Assembly (NCBI RefSeq): GCF_003688995.1
Contig: NZ_PENI01000001.1
Location: 124,001-188,000 of the forward strand
Reading direction: 5' to 3'
DNA from: Streptomyces shenzhenensis
GTDB lineage: Bacteria; Actinomycetota; Actinomycetes; Streptomycetales; Streptomycetaceae
Length of the DNA: 64,000 bases
Part shown: piece by piece, positions 44,763 to 52,586 of the stretch
Layout: each line of letters opens with the position of its first letter
Position numbering within the stretch: the stretch's first letter is position 1
Program-made: the position numbers and the translations under genes
The notes under the pieces: generated by a model
Seen by the model: the letters and a program-made list of their open reading frames with translations, nothing else
What the model was told of the DNA's origin: nothing
The model's database searches: none

Positions 44763-46301
44763 ATGACCCCCTCCCGGATCCATGCCACCCTGGCCGCCGC
44801 CGTCCTGCTGCCCTCGCTGCTCGTGGCCTGCGGCGAGGGCTCGGCGGCCGGGGATCTGACAGCCCAGAAGCTGGTCTGGAAGGCCTGCCCGGCCCCCTCC
44901 GAGGCGGAGGGCGGCGGCACCCCGCCCTCGCCGCCGGCGGGCGGCGGCGGTTCCTGGCAGTGCGCCACCCTGGAGGCTCCCCTGGACTGGAGCAACCCGG
45001 GGGGCGACACCATCGGGCTCGCGCTCATCCGGGCCAGGGCGAGCGGTGTCCCGGCCCAGCGGATCGGCTCGCTCATCTTCAACTTCGGCGGGCCCGGCGG
45101 CAGCGGCGTCACCACGCTGCCCGCCTTCGCCGCGGACTACACGAAGCTGCGCACGCGTTACGACCTGGTGAGTTTCGACCCACGCGGCGTCGGCCGCAGC
45201 GCCCCCGTCAAGTGCAAGACCGACGCACAGCTCGACGAGTACTTCCAGCAGGACGCGACGCCCGACAACGCCGCCGAGCGCGCCCAGCTCGTGGACCGGA
45301 CCAGAGGGTTCAACGCAGCCTGCGAGAAGAACTCCCAGCAGATCCTGCCGCATGTGCGCACCACGGACGCCGCCCGCGACATGGACCTGATGCGCCAGGT
45401 CCTGGGCGACACCGAGCTGCACTACTTCGGCATCTCCTACGGCACCGAACTCGGCGGCGTCTACGCCCACCTGTTCCCCAAGAACGTGGGCCGGGCCGTC
45501 TTCGACGGGGTCGTCGACCCCACCAAGACCCCCGAGCAGAGCGCCCTGGGACAGGCCAGGGGCTTCCAGCGCGCGCTCGACAACTTCGCCGACGACTGCA
45601 CCTCGAAGATCGCCGAGTGTCCGATCGGTGACACCGCGCAGGACGTCAAGAACCGCATCGTCAAACTCCTCGCCGACCTCGACAAGAAGCCGATCCCGGG
45701 CATCTTCCCGCGCCAGCTCACCCAGACCGCCGCCACCAACGGCATCGCGCAGTCCCTGTATTCCAAGGACTTCTGGGAGTACCTCACTGCGGGCCTGGAG
45801 GAGGCGTACGACGGCGACGGCAGGATCCTGATGCTGTTGTCCGACTCGCTGAACGGCCGCAACGAGAACGGCGAGTACAGCAACCTCACCGCCGCGAATG
45901 TGGCCATCAACTGCGCTGACGAGAAGCAGCGGTACACCGTCGACCACATCCAGCGGAAGGTGCCCGAGTTCCGCGCCGCCTCCCCGCTGTTCGGGGACTT
46001 CCTGGCCTGGGGCATGATCAGCTGCACCGACTGGGCGGTGCCGGGCGCCGCCGAGCACCCCGACGTGAGCGCGCCCGGATCCGCGCCGATCCTCGTCGTG
46101 GGCAACACCGGCGACCCCGCGACCCCGTACGAGGGCGCGCGGAGCATGGTGGACGCGCTCGGCAAGGGCGTCGGCGTCCTGCTGACGTACAAGGGGCAGG
46201 GGCACGGCGCGTACGACAGCAAGAACAAGTGCGTGCAGGATGCCGTGAACGGCTATCTGCTGGACGGGAAGGTGCCGACCGCCGGCAAGGTCTGCTCCTG
46301 A
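44763..46301 (+). CDS. Secreted alpha/beta-hydrolase lipoprotein, TAP-like (paralogue 1)
   Basis: A 512-residue lipoprotein (lipobox LLVAC, Cys23). It has an alpha/beta-hydrolase core and a C-terminal TAP-like domain, as in Streptomyces tripeptidyl aminopeptidase and SlpD/SlpE. The oxyanion region is NFGGPGGSG, the nucleophile GISYGTELG and the catalytic His in GQGHGAYD; the Asp is likely in GNTGDPATPYE. It should release short peptides or hydrolyse esters at the cell surface. The next gene is a close paralogue, with 125 bp nearly identical around the nucleophile (45370-45494). Confidence 0.88.
   Translation: MTPSRIHATLAAAVLLPSLLVACGEGSAAGDLTAQKLVWKACPAPSEAEGGGTPPSPPAGGGGSWQCATLEAPLDWSNPGGDTIGLALIRARASGVPAQRIGSLIFNFGGPGGSGVTTLPAFAADYTKLRTRYDLVSFDPRGVGRSAPVKCKTDAQLDEYFQQDATPDNAAERAQLVDRTRGFNAACEKNSQQILPHVRTTDAARDMDLMRQVLGDTELHYFGISYGTELGGVYAHLFPKNVGRAVFDGVVDPTKTPEQSALGQARGFQRALDNFADDCTSKIAECPIGDTAQDVKNRIVKLLADLDKKPIPGIFPRQLTQTAATNGIAQSLYSKDFWEYLTAGLEEAYDGDGRILMLLSDSLNGRNENGEYSNLTAANVAINCADEKQRYTVDHIQRKVPEFRAASPLFGDFLAWGMISCTDWAVPGAAEHPDVSAPGSAPILVVGNTGDPATPYEGARSMVDALGKGVGVLLTYKGQGHGAYDSKNKCVQDAVNGYLLDGKVPTAGKVCS
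45370..45494. repeat. Near-identical tract shared with 47027-47151 (gene conversion)
   Basis: 124 of 125 bases are identical to 47027-47151 (single difference at 45480/47137), while flanking parts of the two paralogues differ much more. The tract encodes the nucleophile region. Confidence 0.8.
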
Positions 46302-46428
46302 CCCGCCCTCATCCTCGGCTGAATCGCAGGTCAGAGGGTTATCCACAGGCCGCAACGCGGCGGAGGCGATCCGCCTACTATGGCCTGACCGCTCTCCGCG
46401 ACCGACGTGCGGAGGGCTTGCGAGGGGG

Positions 46429-47931
46429 GTGCAGAAGGTGCGTTTCGTACGGTGGACGGCCGCGGTGGCGGCTGCGGTGCTGATGTCCGGATGCGGCGGC
46501 GGATCGTCCGACGGCAGTGGGGACGGAGGCGAGGGGAAGGGCTCCTCGCTCACCTCGCAGAAGCTCGGCTGGGGCCGCTGCAAGGCCACCGCGGACTCCG
46601 CGGCGCCGAGCGCCGACTGGCAGTGCGCGACGCTCACGGTGCCGCTGGACTGGGCGAAGCCGGACGGCCGGACGATCGGCGTCGGCCTGATCCGGGCGCG
46701 GGCCACCGGCAACGACCGCATCGGCTCACTGCTCTTCAACTTCGGCGGCCCGGGCGGCTCGGGCGTCTCGATGATGCCGTACTACGCACCGACGGTCGCC
46801 AAGCTGCGCGAGCGCTACGACCTGGTGAGCTTCGACCCGCGCGGGGTCGGGGCCAGCGAGGGCATCCGCTGCCGCAGCGACCGCGACATCCAGGCCGCCG
46901 AGACCGTGGACAACACCCCGGACACCCCGGCCGAGGAAAAGGCCTATCTCCAGGACGCAGCCGACTTCGGCAAGGGCTGCGCACGCGCCGCCGGGACGCT
47001 GATGGAGCATGTCTCGACGACGGACACCGCCCGCGACATGGACCTGATGCGCCAGGTCCTGGGCGACACCGAGCTGCACTACTTCGGCATCTCCTACGGC
47101 ACCGAACTCGGCGGCGTCTACGCCCACCTGTTCCCCGAGAACGTGGGCCGGATGATCCTGGACGCGGTCGTCGACCCGACCGCCGACACGGTGGGGCACG
47201 CCAAGAACCAGGCCCTGGGCTTCCAGCGGGCCCTGGACGACTACCTGAAGTCCACCGGTCAGGACCCCGCGGAGGGTTCCCGGAAGATCGCGGCCCTGTT
47301 GGACAGGCTCGACGCCCAGCCGCTCCCGGCGTCGTCCGGGCGCGGGCTCACCCAGTCGCTCGCGGTCACCGGCATCGCCCTGCCGCTGTACAGCAAGTCC
47401 CGCTGGCCGGAGCTGACCGAGGCGCTGAAGGCGGCCGAGCAGGGCGACGGCAGCGGGCTGCTGTCCCTCGCCGACGACTACAACGAGCGGGACCCCTCGG
47501 GGCGTTACGGCACGTCGTCCCATGCCCAACGGGTCATATCGTGCCTGGACGACAGGCAGCGGCCCACGCTGGAGGAGACGAAGAAGCTGCTGCCGGAGTT
47601 CGACGAGATCTCCCCGGTGTTCGGGGAGTTCCTGGGCTGGGACACGGCCGGCTGGTGCCACGACTGGCCGGTGGCCGGGCAGTACGACACCCCGGAGGTC
47701 GGCGCGCCGGGTGCGGCGCCGATCCTGCTGGTCGGCAACACCGGCGACCCGGCGACGCCGTACGAGGGCGCCCGCAGGATGGCGGACGAACTGGGCAAGG
47801 ACGTCGGTGTGGAGCTGACCTGGAAGGGCGAGGGACACGGGGCGTACGGCAGGAGCGACTGCGTCGATACGACGGTGAACGCCTACCTGCTGGACGGAAT
47901 GGTGCCGAAGGACGGCAAGGTCTGCTCCTAG
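46429..47931 (+). CDS. Secreted alpha/beta-hydrolase lipoprotein, TAP-like (paralogue 2)
   Basis: A 500-residue lipoprotein (lipobox VLMSGC). It has the same architecture as the preceding gene: NFGGPGGSG, GISYGTELG and GEGHGAYG with GNTGDPATPYE. Mature N-terminus is Gly/Ser-rich. GTG 46429 is given; GTG 46438 has a better-placed GAGGGGGG and may be the true start. The 127-bp gap after paralogue 1 suggests its own promoter or a loose operon. The pair arose by tandem duplication. Confidence 0.88.
   Translation: MQKVRFVRWTAAVAAAVLMSGCGGGSSDGSGDGGEGKGSSLTSQKLGWGRCKATADSAAPSADWQCATLTVPLDWAKPDGRTIGVGLIRARATGNDRIGSLLFNFGGPGGSGVSMMPYYAPTVAKLRERYDLVSFDPRGVGASEGIRCRSDRDIQAAETVDNTPDTPAEEKAYLQDAADFGKGCARAAGTLMEHVSTTDTARDMDLMRQVLGDTELHYFGISYGTELGGVYAHLFPENVGRMILDAVVDPTADTVGHAKNQALGFQRALDDYLKSTGQDPAEGSRKIAALLDRLDAQPLPASSGRGLTQSLAVTGIALPLYSKSRWPELTEALKAAEQGDGSGLLSLADDYNERDPSGRYGTSSHAQRVISCLDDRQRPTLEETKKLLPEFDEISPVFGEFLGWDTAGWCHDWPVAGQYDTPEVGAPGAAPILLVGNTGDPATPYEGARRMADELGKDVGVELTWKGEGHGAYGRSDCVDTTVNAYLLDGMVPKDGKVCS
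47027..47151. repeat. Near-identical tract shared with 45370-45494
   Basis: Second copy of the 125-bp tract, offset 1657 bp, with one mismatch. See the first copy. Confidence 0.8.
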
Positions 47932-47975
47932 CGGCCCACGGAGCGCGGGCCCCGGGCAGCCCGCGGGCAGCGGAA

Positions 47976-48006
47976 AGGGGCCCGGCACACGCGCTGCCGA
48001 GCCCCT
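47976..48006. terminator. Bidirectional terminator between hydrolase 2 and moeZ
   Basis: A 12-bp stem with one mismatch (AGGGGCCCGGCA / TGCCGAGCCCCT) and 7-nt loop lies between the convergent genes. Confidence 0.65.
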
Positions 48007-48029
48007 CCGGAACCGGTGAAGGTGTACGC

Positions 48030-49208
48030 CTAGTAGACCGGCTTGTGCGGTTCGATCTGGTTGACCCAGCCGATCACGCCGCCGCCGACGTGCACGGCGT
48101 CGGCGAAGCCGGCGGACTTCAGCACCGCGAGAACCTCCGCGCTGCGGACGCCCGTCTTGCAGTGCAGGACGATCTTCTTGTCCTGCGGGAGGCCCTCCAG
48201 GGCGGAGCCCATGAGGAACTCGTTCTTCGGGATCAGCCTGGCGCCCGGGATGGAGACGATCTCGTACTCGTTCGGCTCGCGGACGTCGATGATCTCGATG
48301 TTCTCGCCGTCGTCGATCCACTCCTTGAGCTGCTTGGGAGTGATCGTCGAGTCGGCGGCCGCCGCCTGGGCCTCCTCGGAGACGACGCCGCAGAAGGCCT
48401 CGTAGTCGATGAGTTCGGTGACGGTCGGGTTCTCGCCGCAGACCGCGCAGTTCGGGTCCTTGCGGACCTTGACCTGGCGGTACTGCATCTCCAGGGCGTC
48501 GTAGATCATCAGGCGGCCGACCAGCGGCTCGCCCGTGCCGGTGAGGACCTTGATCGCCTCGGTGACCTGGATGGAACCGACGGACGCGCACAGCACACCG
48601 AGGACGCCGCCCTCGGCGCAGGAGGGGACCATGCCGGGCGGCGGGGGCTCCGGGTAGAGGCAGCGGTAGCAGGGGCCGTGCTCGGACCAGAACACCGAGG
48701 CCTGGCCGTCGAAGCGGTAGATCGAACCCCATACGTACGGCTTGTTGAGCAGCACGCACGCGTCGTTGACCAGGTAGCGGGTCGCGAAGTTGTCCGTGCC
48801 GTCGACGATCAGGTCGTACTGGCTGAAGATGTCCATCACGTTGTCGGCCTCGAGCCGCTCCTCGTGAAGGATCACGTTCACGTACGGGTTGATGCCCTTG
48901 ACGCTGTCACGCGCCGACTCGGCCTTGGAGCGGCCGATGTCGGCCTGGCTGTGGATGATCTGGCGCTGCAGGTTCGACTCGTCGACCTCGTCGAACTCCA
49001 CGATGCCGAGCGTGCCGACGCCCGCGGCGGCCAGGTACATCAGCGCCGGCGAGCCCAGACCACCGGCGCCCACACAGAGCACCTTCGCGTTCTTCAGCCG
49101 CTTCTGCCCGTCCATCCCGACATCAGGGATGATCAGGTGGCGGGAGTACCTGCGGACCTCGTCTACGGTGAGCTCAGAGGCTGGCTCGACCAGGGGTGGC
49201 AGCGACAC
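48030..49208 (-). CDS. moeZ: Adenylyltransferase/sulfurtransferase MoeZ (MoeB-rhodanese)
   Basis: A 392-residue E1-like enzyme plus rhodanese domain. The ATP site is VGAGGLGSPALMYLA (about 47-61) with FDEVDESNLQRQ carrying the Asn and Arg of active enzymes. Zinc Cys pairs are CYRC and CAVC. PSCAEGGVLG holds the E1 Cys, and the rhodanese persulfide Cys is in LHCKTGVRS (about 350). It activates sulfur-carrier proteins (MoaD, CysO, ThiS-like) as thiocarboxylates, so it can serve the MoaE encoded at 16478. The start codon lies just after the promoter gap 49209-49271. Confidence 0.93.
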   Translation of the reverse strand: MSLPPLVEPASELTVDEVRRYSRHLIIPDVGMDGQKRLKNAKVLCVGAGGLGSPALMYLAAAGVGTLGIVEFDEVDESNLQRQIIHSQADIGRSKAESARDSVKGINPYVNVILHEERLEADNVMDIFSQYDLIVDGTDNFATRYLVNDACVLLNKPYVWGSIYRFDGQASVFWSEHGPCYRCLYPEPPPPGMVPSCAEGGVLGVLCASVGSIQVTEAIKVLTGTGEPLVGRLMIYDALEMQYRQVKVRKDPNCAVCGENPTVTELIDYEAFCGVVSEEAQAAAADSTITPKQLKEWIDDGENIEIIDVREPNEYEIVSIPGARLIPKNEFLMGSALEGLPQDKKIVLHCKTGVRSAEVLAVLKSAGFADAVHVGGGVIGWVNQIEPHKPVY

Positions 49209-49271
49209 GGGGACTCCGTTGGTCGGTCGATCACTACAATTGTTCTACCCGTAACACTGCCACGGCCTTTT

Positions 49272-50021
49272 TCATTCCGAGACACCCGTTCCGATCCGCG
49301 AGACGATGTCGTCCCAGTAGCCGGGCATCGACTCCCAGGGGTCGACGCGGCCGCCGCGGTCGGTTCGGTCCGTGAAGTAGATCGTCGCCGCGCCCTGCCA
49401 GCGGGCGATGCGCAGCGCCTCGTCGAGATGGCCGCGCGGCACACCGTGCACGAAGTGGCAGAAGCGGTCGGGCGGGTAGTCGGCGGTCCACTCGTCGGCC
49501 TGCGACCAGCGGTAGTCGGACCAGGGGCCGGAGAAGGTGACCAGTTGGTCGGCGTTCTCGGCGTAGCCCGGGTGCGGGTGGGTGCCGTGGCCGAGGACGA
49601 TATGGGTGGTCCTGCCGAGGGCGCGGAGCGCGGCGACGGTGCGCCGGACGGCCGGCAGTTCGGCACGCCCGGTGGGGCAGCGGTCCAGGAGGAAGCCGTC
49701 GACCTGGTACCACTCGCGGTAGCGCCGCGCGTCCGCGAGCAGCTCCGCGCGAGCCCGGGCGCCGTACACGGTGTCCAGGTGGCCGAGGACGCGGACGCCC
49801 GCGTTGCGCAGCCGGCCCGCAGCCTGCAGGCAGTGCGGGTCGGGATGGGCGCCGGGGCCGCCCGCGACGTCCAGGACCACCCAGTGCAGGGGGGTGCCGG
49901 GGCGCGTGAGTTCGGCCCATTCCATCGGGGCGACCAGGGGGTGCGCATAGCCGGGGACGCCGAAGCCGGTTTGCAGGCTCGTGTGGGCGGTGCCCGCAGG
50001 GGTGCTGGTCAGATACGGCAT
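49272..50021 (-). CDS. Spherulation-specific family 4 (GH135-like) protein
   Basis: A 249-residue TIM-barrel-like protein of the spherulin-4 family. Recognised blocks are GFGVPGYAHPL near the start, HWVVLDVAGGPG, VDGFLLDRCP and HIVLGHGTHPHPGY. Fungal Sph3 (GH135) hydrolyses alpha-1,4-N-acetylgalactosamine in galactosaminogalactan. From memory its catalytic residues include an adjacent Asp-Glu; here the matching strand reads D-R, so activity is uncertain. No signal peptide is seen. The ATG lies inside the 3' end of the epimerase gene (13-nt overlap). It is last in the putative exopolysaccharide operon. Confidence 0.78.
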   Translation of the reverse strand: MPYLTSTPAGTAHTSLQTGFGVPGYAHPLVAPMEWAELTRPGTPLHWVVLDVAGGPGAHPDPHCLQAAGRLRNAGVRVLGHLDTVYGARARAELLADARRYREWYQVDGFLLDRCPTGRAELPAVRRTVAALRALGRTTHIVLGHGTHPHPGYAENADQLVTFSGPWSDYRWSQADEWTADYPPDRFCHFVHGVPRGHLDEALRIARWQGAATIYFTDRTDRGGRVDPWESMPGYWDDIVSRIGTGVSE

Positions 50022-50968
50022 GCGGCCTCCATCCAGATGTCGGCGAGGGATTCCTCGAGGTTGATCCGGGGGCGCCAGCCGAGCCGGTCGCGTGCGGTGC
50101 GCACATCGGCCTGCTGCCAGCTGCCACAGCCGTCCGGGTACGGGTACGCGACGGGCGGCACATGGTCGGGGTCGGGGCGGGGGTGCCCGATGGCCGCGCG
50201 CAACGGGCCGGGCGGTCCGTCGAGTTCGTGCAGGGCACCGCCGTATCCGGCGACACGGGCGAGGACACCGGCGGCGTCGCGGAGCCGGATGGCCCGGCCG
50301 GAGCCGATGTTGATGACGCCCTGTGCCGCGGAGAGCGAGGCCGCGTGCACGGCGCGGGCCACGTCGCGTACGTCGATGAAGTCGCGCTGGACGCCCAGAC
50401 CGCCGAGCTTCAGTTCGCCGTCGCCGGACTGCATGGCGCGGCGCATGGCTTCGGCGAGCCGGCCGAGCGGCGAGCCGGCCGGGGTGCCGGGCCCGGCGGG
50501 CGAGAACACGCGCAGCACGACGGCGTCGAGACCCGATCCGAGGACCAGTTCGGTGGCGGCGAGCTTGCTCACGCCGTACGGGCCGCCGGGGCGGGGCACG
50601 GCGTCCTCGGCCGTGGAGGAGCCGGGCTGGCTGGGACCGTACTCGGAGCTGCAGCCGATCTGCACCAGCCGGGCGCCGCAGCCGCTGCGGCGCAGGGCCT
50701 CGCAGACCGTGGCGACGGCGACGGTGTTGTGCCGGGTCAGTTCGCGGGCACCGCCGCGGGTGGCGCCCGCGCAGTTGACGACGACGCCGGGGTGGACCGC
50801 GTCCAGGAAGCGGGTGAGCGCGCCGGGGCTGCCGGTCGCGAGGTCGAAGCGGACGTCGGCGTCGTCGCCGCGGCCGAGCGCGGTGAGCTGGACGGCCGGG
50901 TCGGCGAGCAGGCGGTCGGCGACGAAGCGGCCGAGGTAGCCGTTGGCTCCGATCAGCAGGACCCTCAT
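50009..50968 (-). CDS. Sugar-nucleotide epimerase/dehydratase (extended SDR)
   Basis: A 319-residue extended SDR. The NAD site is GANGYLG (residues 8-14). The catalytic set is visible as QIGCSSEYG and PYGVSKLAA (YxxxK). VQRDFIDVRDVARAV and the C-terminal RDRLGWRPRINLEE match nucleotide-sugar epimerases of the GalE/RfbB group. In this cluster a UDP-GlcNAc/GalNAc C4 epimerase, like PelX or fungal Uge3, would make sense, but the substrate is inference. Its ATG overlaps the stop of the 24-codon ORF (ATGA) and its stop overlaps the GH135-like gene. Confidence 0.85.
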   Translation of the reverse strand: MRVLLIGANGYLGRFVADRLLADPAVQLTALGRGDDADVRFDLATGSPGALTRFLDAVHPGVVVNCAGATRGGARELTRHNTVAVATVCEALRRSGCGARLVQIGCSSEYGPSQPGSSTAEDAVPRPGGPYGVSKLAATELVLGSGLDAVVLRVFSPAGPGTPAGSPLGRLAEAMRRAMQSGDGELKLGGLGVQRDFIDVRDVARAVHAASLSAAQGVINIGSGRAIRLRDAAGVLARVAGYGGALHELDGPPGPLRAAIGHPRPDPDHVPPVAYPYPDGCGSWQQADVRTARDRLGWRPRINLEESLADIWMEAACRI

Positions 50969-51039
50969 CGTTCGGCTCCCGGGGTGAGTGCTCCGGCTGC
51001 TCCGGTGGCTCCGGATGCTCCGGGTCGGGAGGTGGTCAT
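50965..51039 (-). CDS. 24-codon ORF coupled to the epimerase gene
   Basis: ATG 51039 follows GAAGGAGAAGACCAG, one of the best ribosome sites in this stretch. The peptide is Gly/Ala/Ser-rich (MTTSRPGASGATGAAG...). Its TGA overlaps the epimerase ATG by 4 nt, so ribosomes finishing it can restart on the epimerase gene. It is probably a translational entry ORF; a functional peptide is possible but has no support. Confidence 0.55.
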   Translation of the reverse strand: MTTSRPGASGATGAAGALTPGAER

Positions 51040-51107
51040 CTGGTCTTCTCCTTCGAAGGGGTGATGCGGTCGCCTTCGCCGGCGGGGCCGGGCGCCGGTG
51101 AGTGGGT

Positions 51108-52586
51108 TCACGTCTGCTCCCCGGTCGGCGCGTGGGCCGAGGCCCGGGTCAGGGAGCGGCTCGCGTGGAGCAGCAGCGCCAGGGCGGCCGTCGCACAGGC
51201 GAGCGTCGGGACGGCGCCCGGGCCCCAGGCGTCCACCAGGGCCTCGACGGGGACGGCCAGGAAGGCGCAGCCGGGAAGGTGGGAGGTGAGGACGAGCGCC
51301 GGCGCCAGTACCTCGGTCGTGGCCGCGGCGGTGACGGCCAGGGCCGCGGGGTGCGGCAGGCGGTGGACGGTGAGGAGGCGGGCGAGCAGCAGGAGGGCAC
51401 CGAGGGCGAGCGTCTCGGGGTAGGCGGCGGGCTCTCGCAGCACCGCTCCGGAGAGTGCGGCCAGGGCGGCGAGGGCGCACAGGAAGAGGGCGAACGTGCC
51501 GAGCAGCAACGGCCGTACGCCGGCGGCGAACTCCGCCAGGCCGCGGCTGCCGGCGAGTCTGCGGCGCGCGTGGATGGTGAAGAGGTGGGCGCACCAGGCC
51601 GCCGGGGCGCAGGCCAGGGTGAGGGCCAGGACGGGCGCGGCGGTGAGCGGCCAGGGGCCGTCAGCGGTGCCGTTGGGCAGGCCGTCGGGGCCGCCGGAGA
51701 GGGCGGCGCCGAGCAGGCCGTCACCGAGGAGGGCGTATCCGAACAGCCACCAGGCCCCGGCCTGTGTCCGGCCGACAGGGCGCCACGTGTGCGTGCCGGA
51801 CGGTGCGCTCAGCGGGCCGCGGCGCAGTGCCACGCCGGCGCCGAGTGCCACGGCGAGGACACCGGCGGCGGCGACCAGGAAGCGTGCGCGTCCGTCGGTG
51901 AGGTGCACGCCCGCCAGGGTGAGTCCGGTCAGGGCGCCGGGCAGGAGGGCGCGCAGGGCCCAGTCGGCGCGTGCCCGGGCGGCCGGGGCGGTCCTGGCAG
52001 GCGGCGGGGGCTGGTCGGCGTCGCGGGGTACGCGGGCGTACATCTCCTCGGCGAGGGAGAAGACGTCGCGGTGGCGGAAGCGGGCGGCGGTCCGCTCGGT
52101 GATGCCGTGCGCTTCCAGCCCCGCGGCGATCTCCAGCGGGTCCACGGCCCGTTCGCACAGTTCGCGGTGCCGGTGCATCAGCGTCTTCACGGGGTCCGCG
52201 GCTCCGCGGCGCCCCGTGGACCCGCGCTTGGCGCCCGAACCCGCGCCGGCCGCACCGCCCGCGCCGCGGCCCCCGCCCATCGGTCTCGTACCGGTCAGGG
52301 CGCCGGACGTCGTGCGCGCGGCGACGCCCGTCGGCGCCCGCATGACGTCCCCTGTATCCGCCGTATCCGCCGTATCTGCTGTATTCGTTGCATGCGCTGT
52401 ATCCGTTGTATGCGTTGTATGCGTCACACCAGCTCCGCCGGTCACATTCGGCTCGTCCGTCGCGTTCGGCTCGTTCGGCTCATCCGGGTCGTTCGGTTCT
52501 GCGAAGAGCCAGCCCTCCGAACGGGTGTCCCAGGCGCCGGGGCTGACCGGGGTTCCGGGGCGGTCCAGTTCGCCCAGGCCGCTCAT
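51108..52586 (-). CDS. Polytopic membrane protein of the putative exopolysaccharide cluster
   Basis: A 492-residue protein. Residues 1-150 are cytosolic and low complexity, with Asn/Pro/Glu repeats and a Thr/Ala/Asp tandem tract. An RHRELCERAVDPLEIAAGLEAHGI segment (about 140-165) precedes about 9-10 helices to the C-terminus. No signature motif is recognised. Position between a PelF-like glycosyltransferase and an epimerase suggests a polysaccharide export role, perhaps in place of PelG. ATG 52586 overlaps the glycosyltransferase stop by 4 nt. Confidence 0.72.
   Translation of the reverse strand: MSGLGELDRPGTPVSPGAWDTRSEGWLFAEPNDPDEPNEPNATDEPNVTGGAGVTHTTHTTDTAHATNTADTADTADTGDVMRAPTGVAARTTSGALTGTRPMGGGRGAGGAAGAGSGAKRGSTGRRGAADPVKTLMHRHRELCERAVDPLEIAAGLEAHGITERTAARFRHRDVFSLAEEMYARVPRDADQPPPPARTAPAARARADWALRALLPGALTGLTLAGVHLTDGRARFLVAAAGVLAVALGAGVALRRGPLSAPSGTHTWRPVGRTQAGAWWLFGYALLGDGLLGAALSGGPDGLPNGTADGPWPLTAAPVLALTLACAPAAWCAHLFTIHARRRLAGSRGLAEFAAGVRPLLLGTFALFLCALAALAALSGAVLREPAAYPETLALGALLLLARLLTVHRLPHPAALAVTAAATTEVLAPALVLTSHLPGCAFLAVPVEALVDAWGPGAVPTLACATAALALLLHASRSLTRASAHAPTGEQT
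52353..52424. repeat. Eight tandem 9-bp units inside the membrane-protein gene
   Basis: Degenerate units of the form TGTATCCGC/CGTATCCGC run for 72 bp, visibly A+T-richer than the surroundings. On the minus strand they encode eight three-residue units (THT, TDT, TNT, ADT types). Confidence 0.75.

Noticed and set aside
46407..50939. 1510-codon plus-strand open frame
   Set aside because: It runs across a real plus-strand gene in another frame and several minus-strand genes; composition is Arg/Gly/Pro noise.
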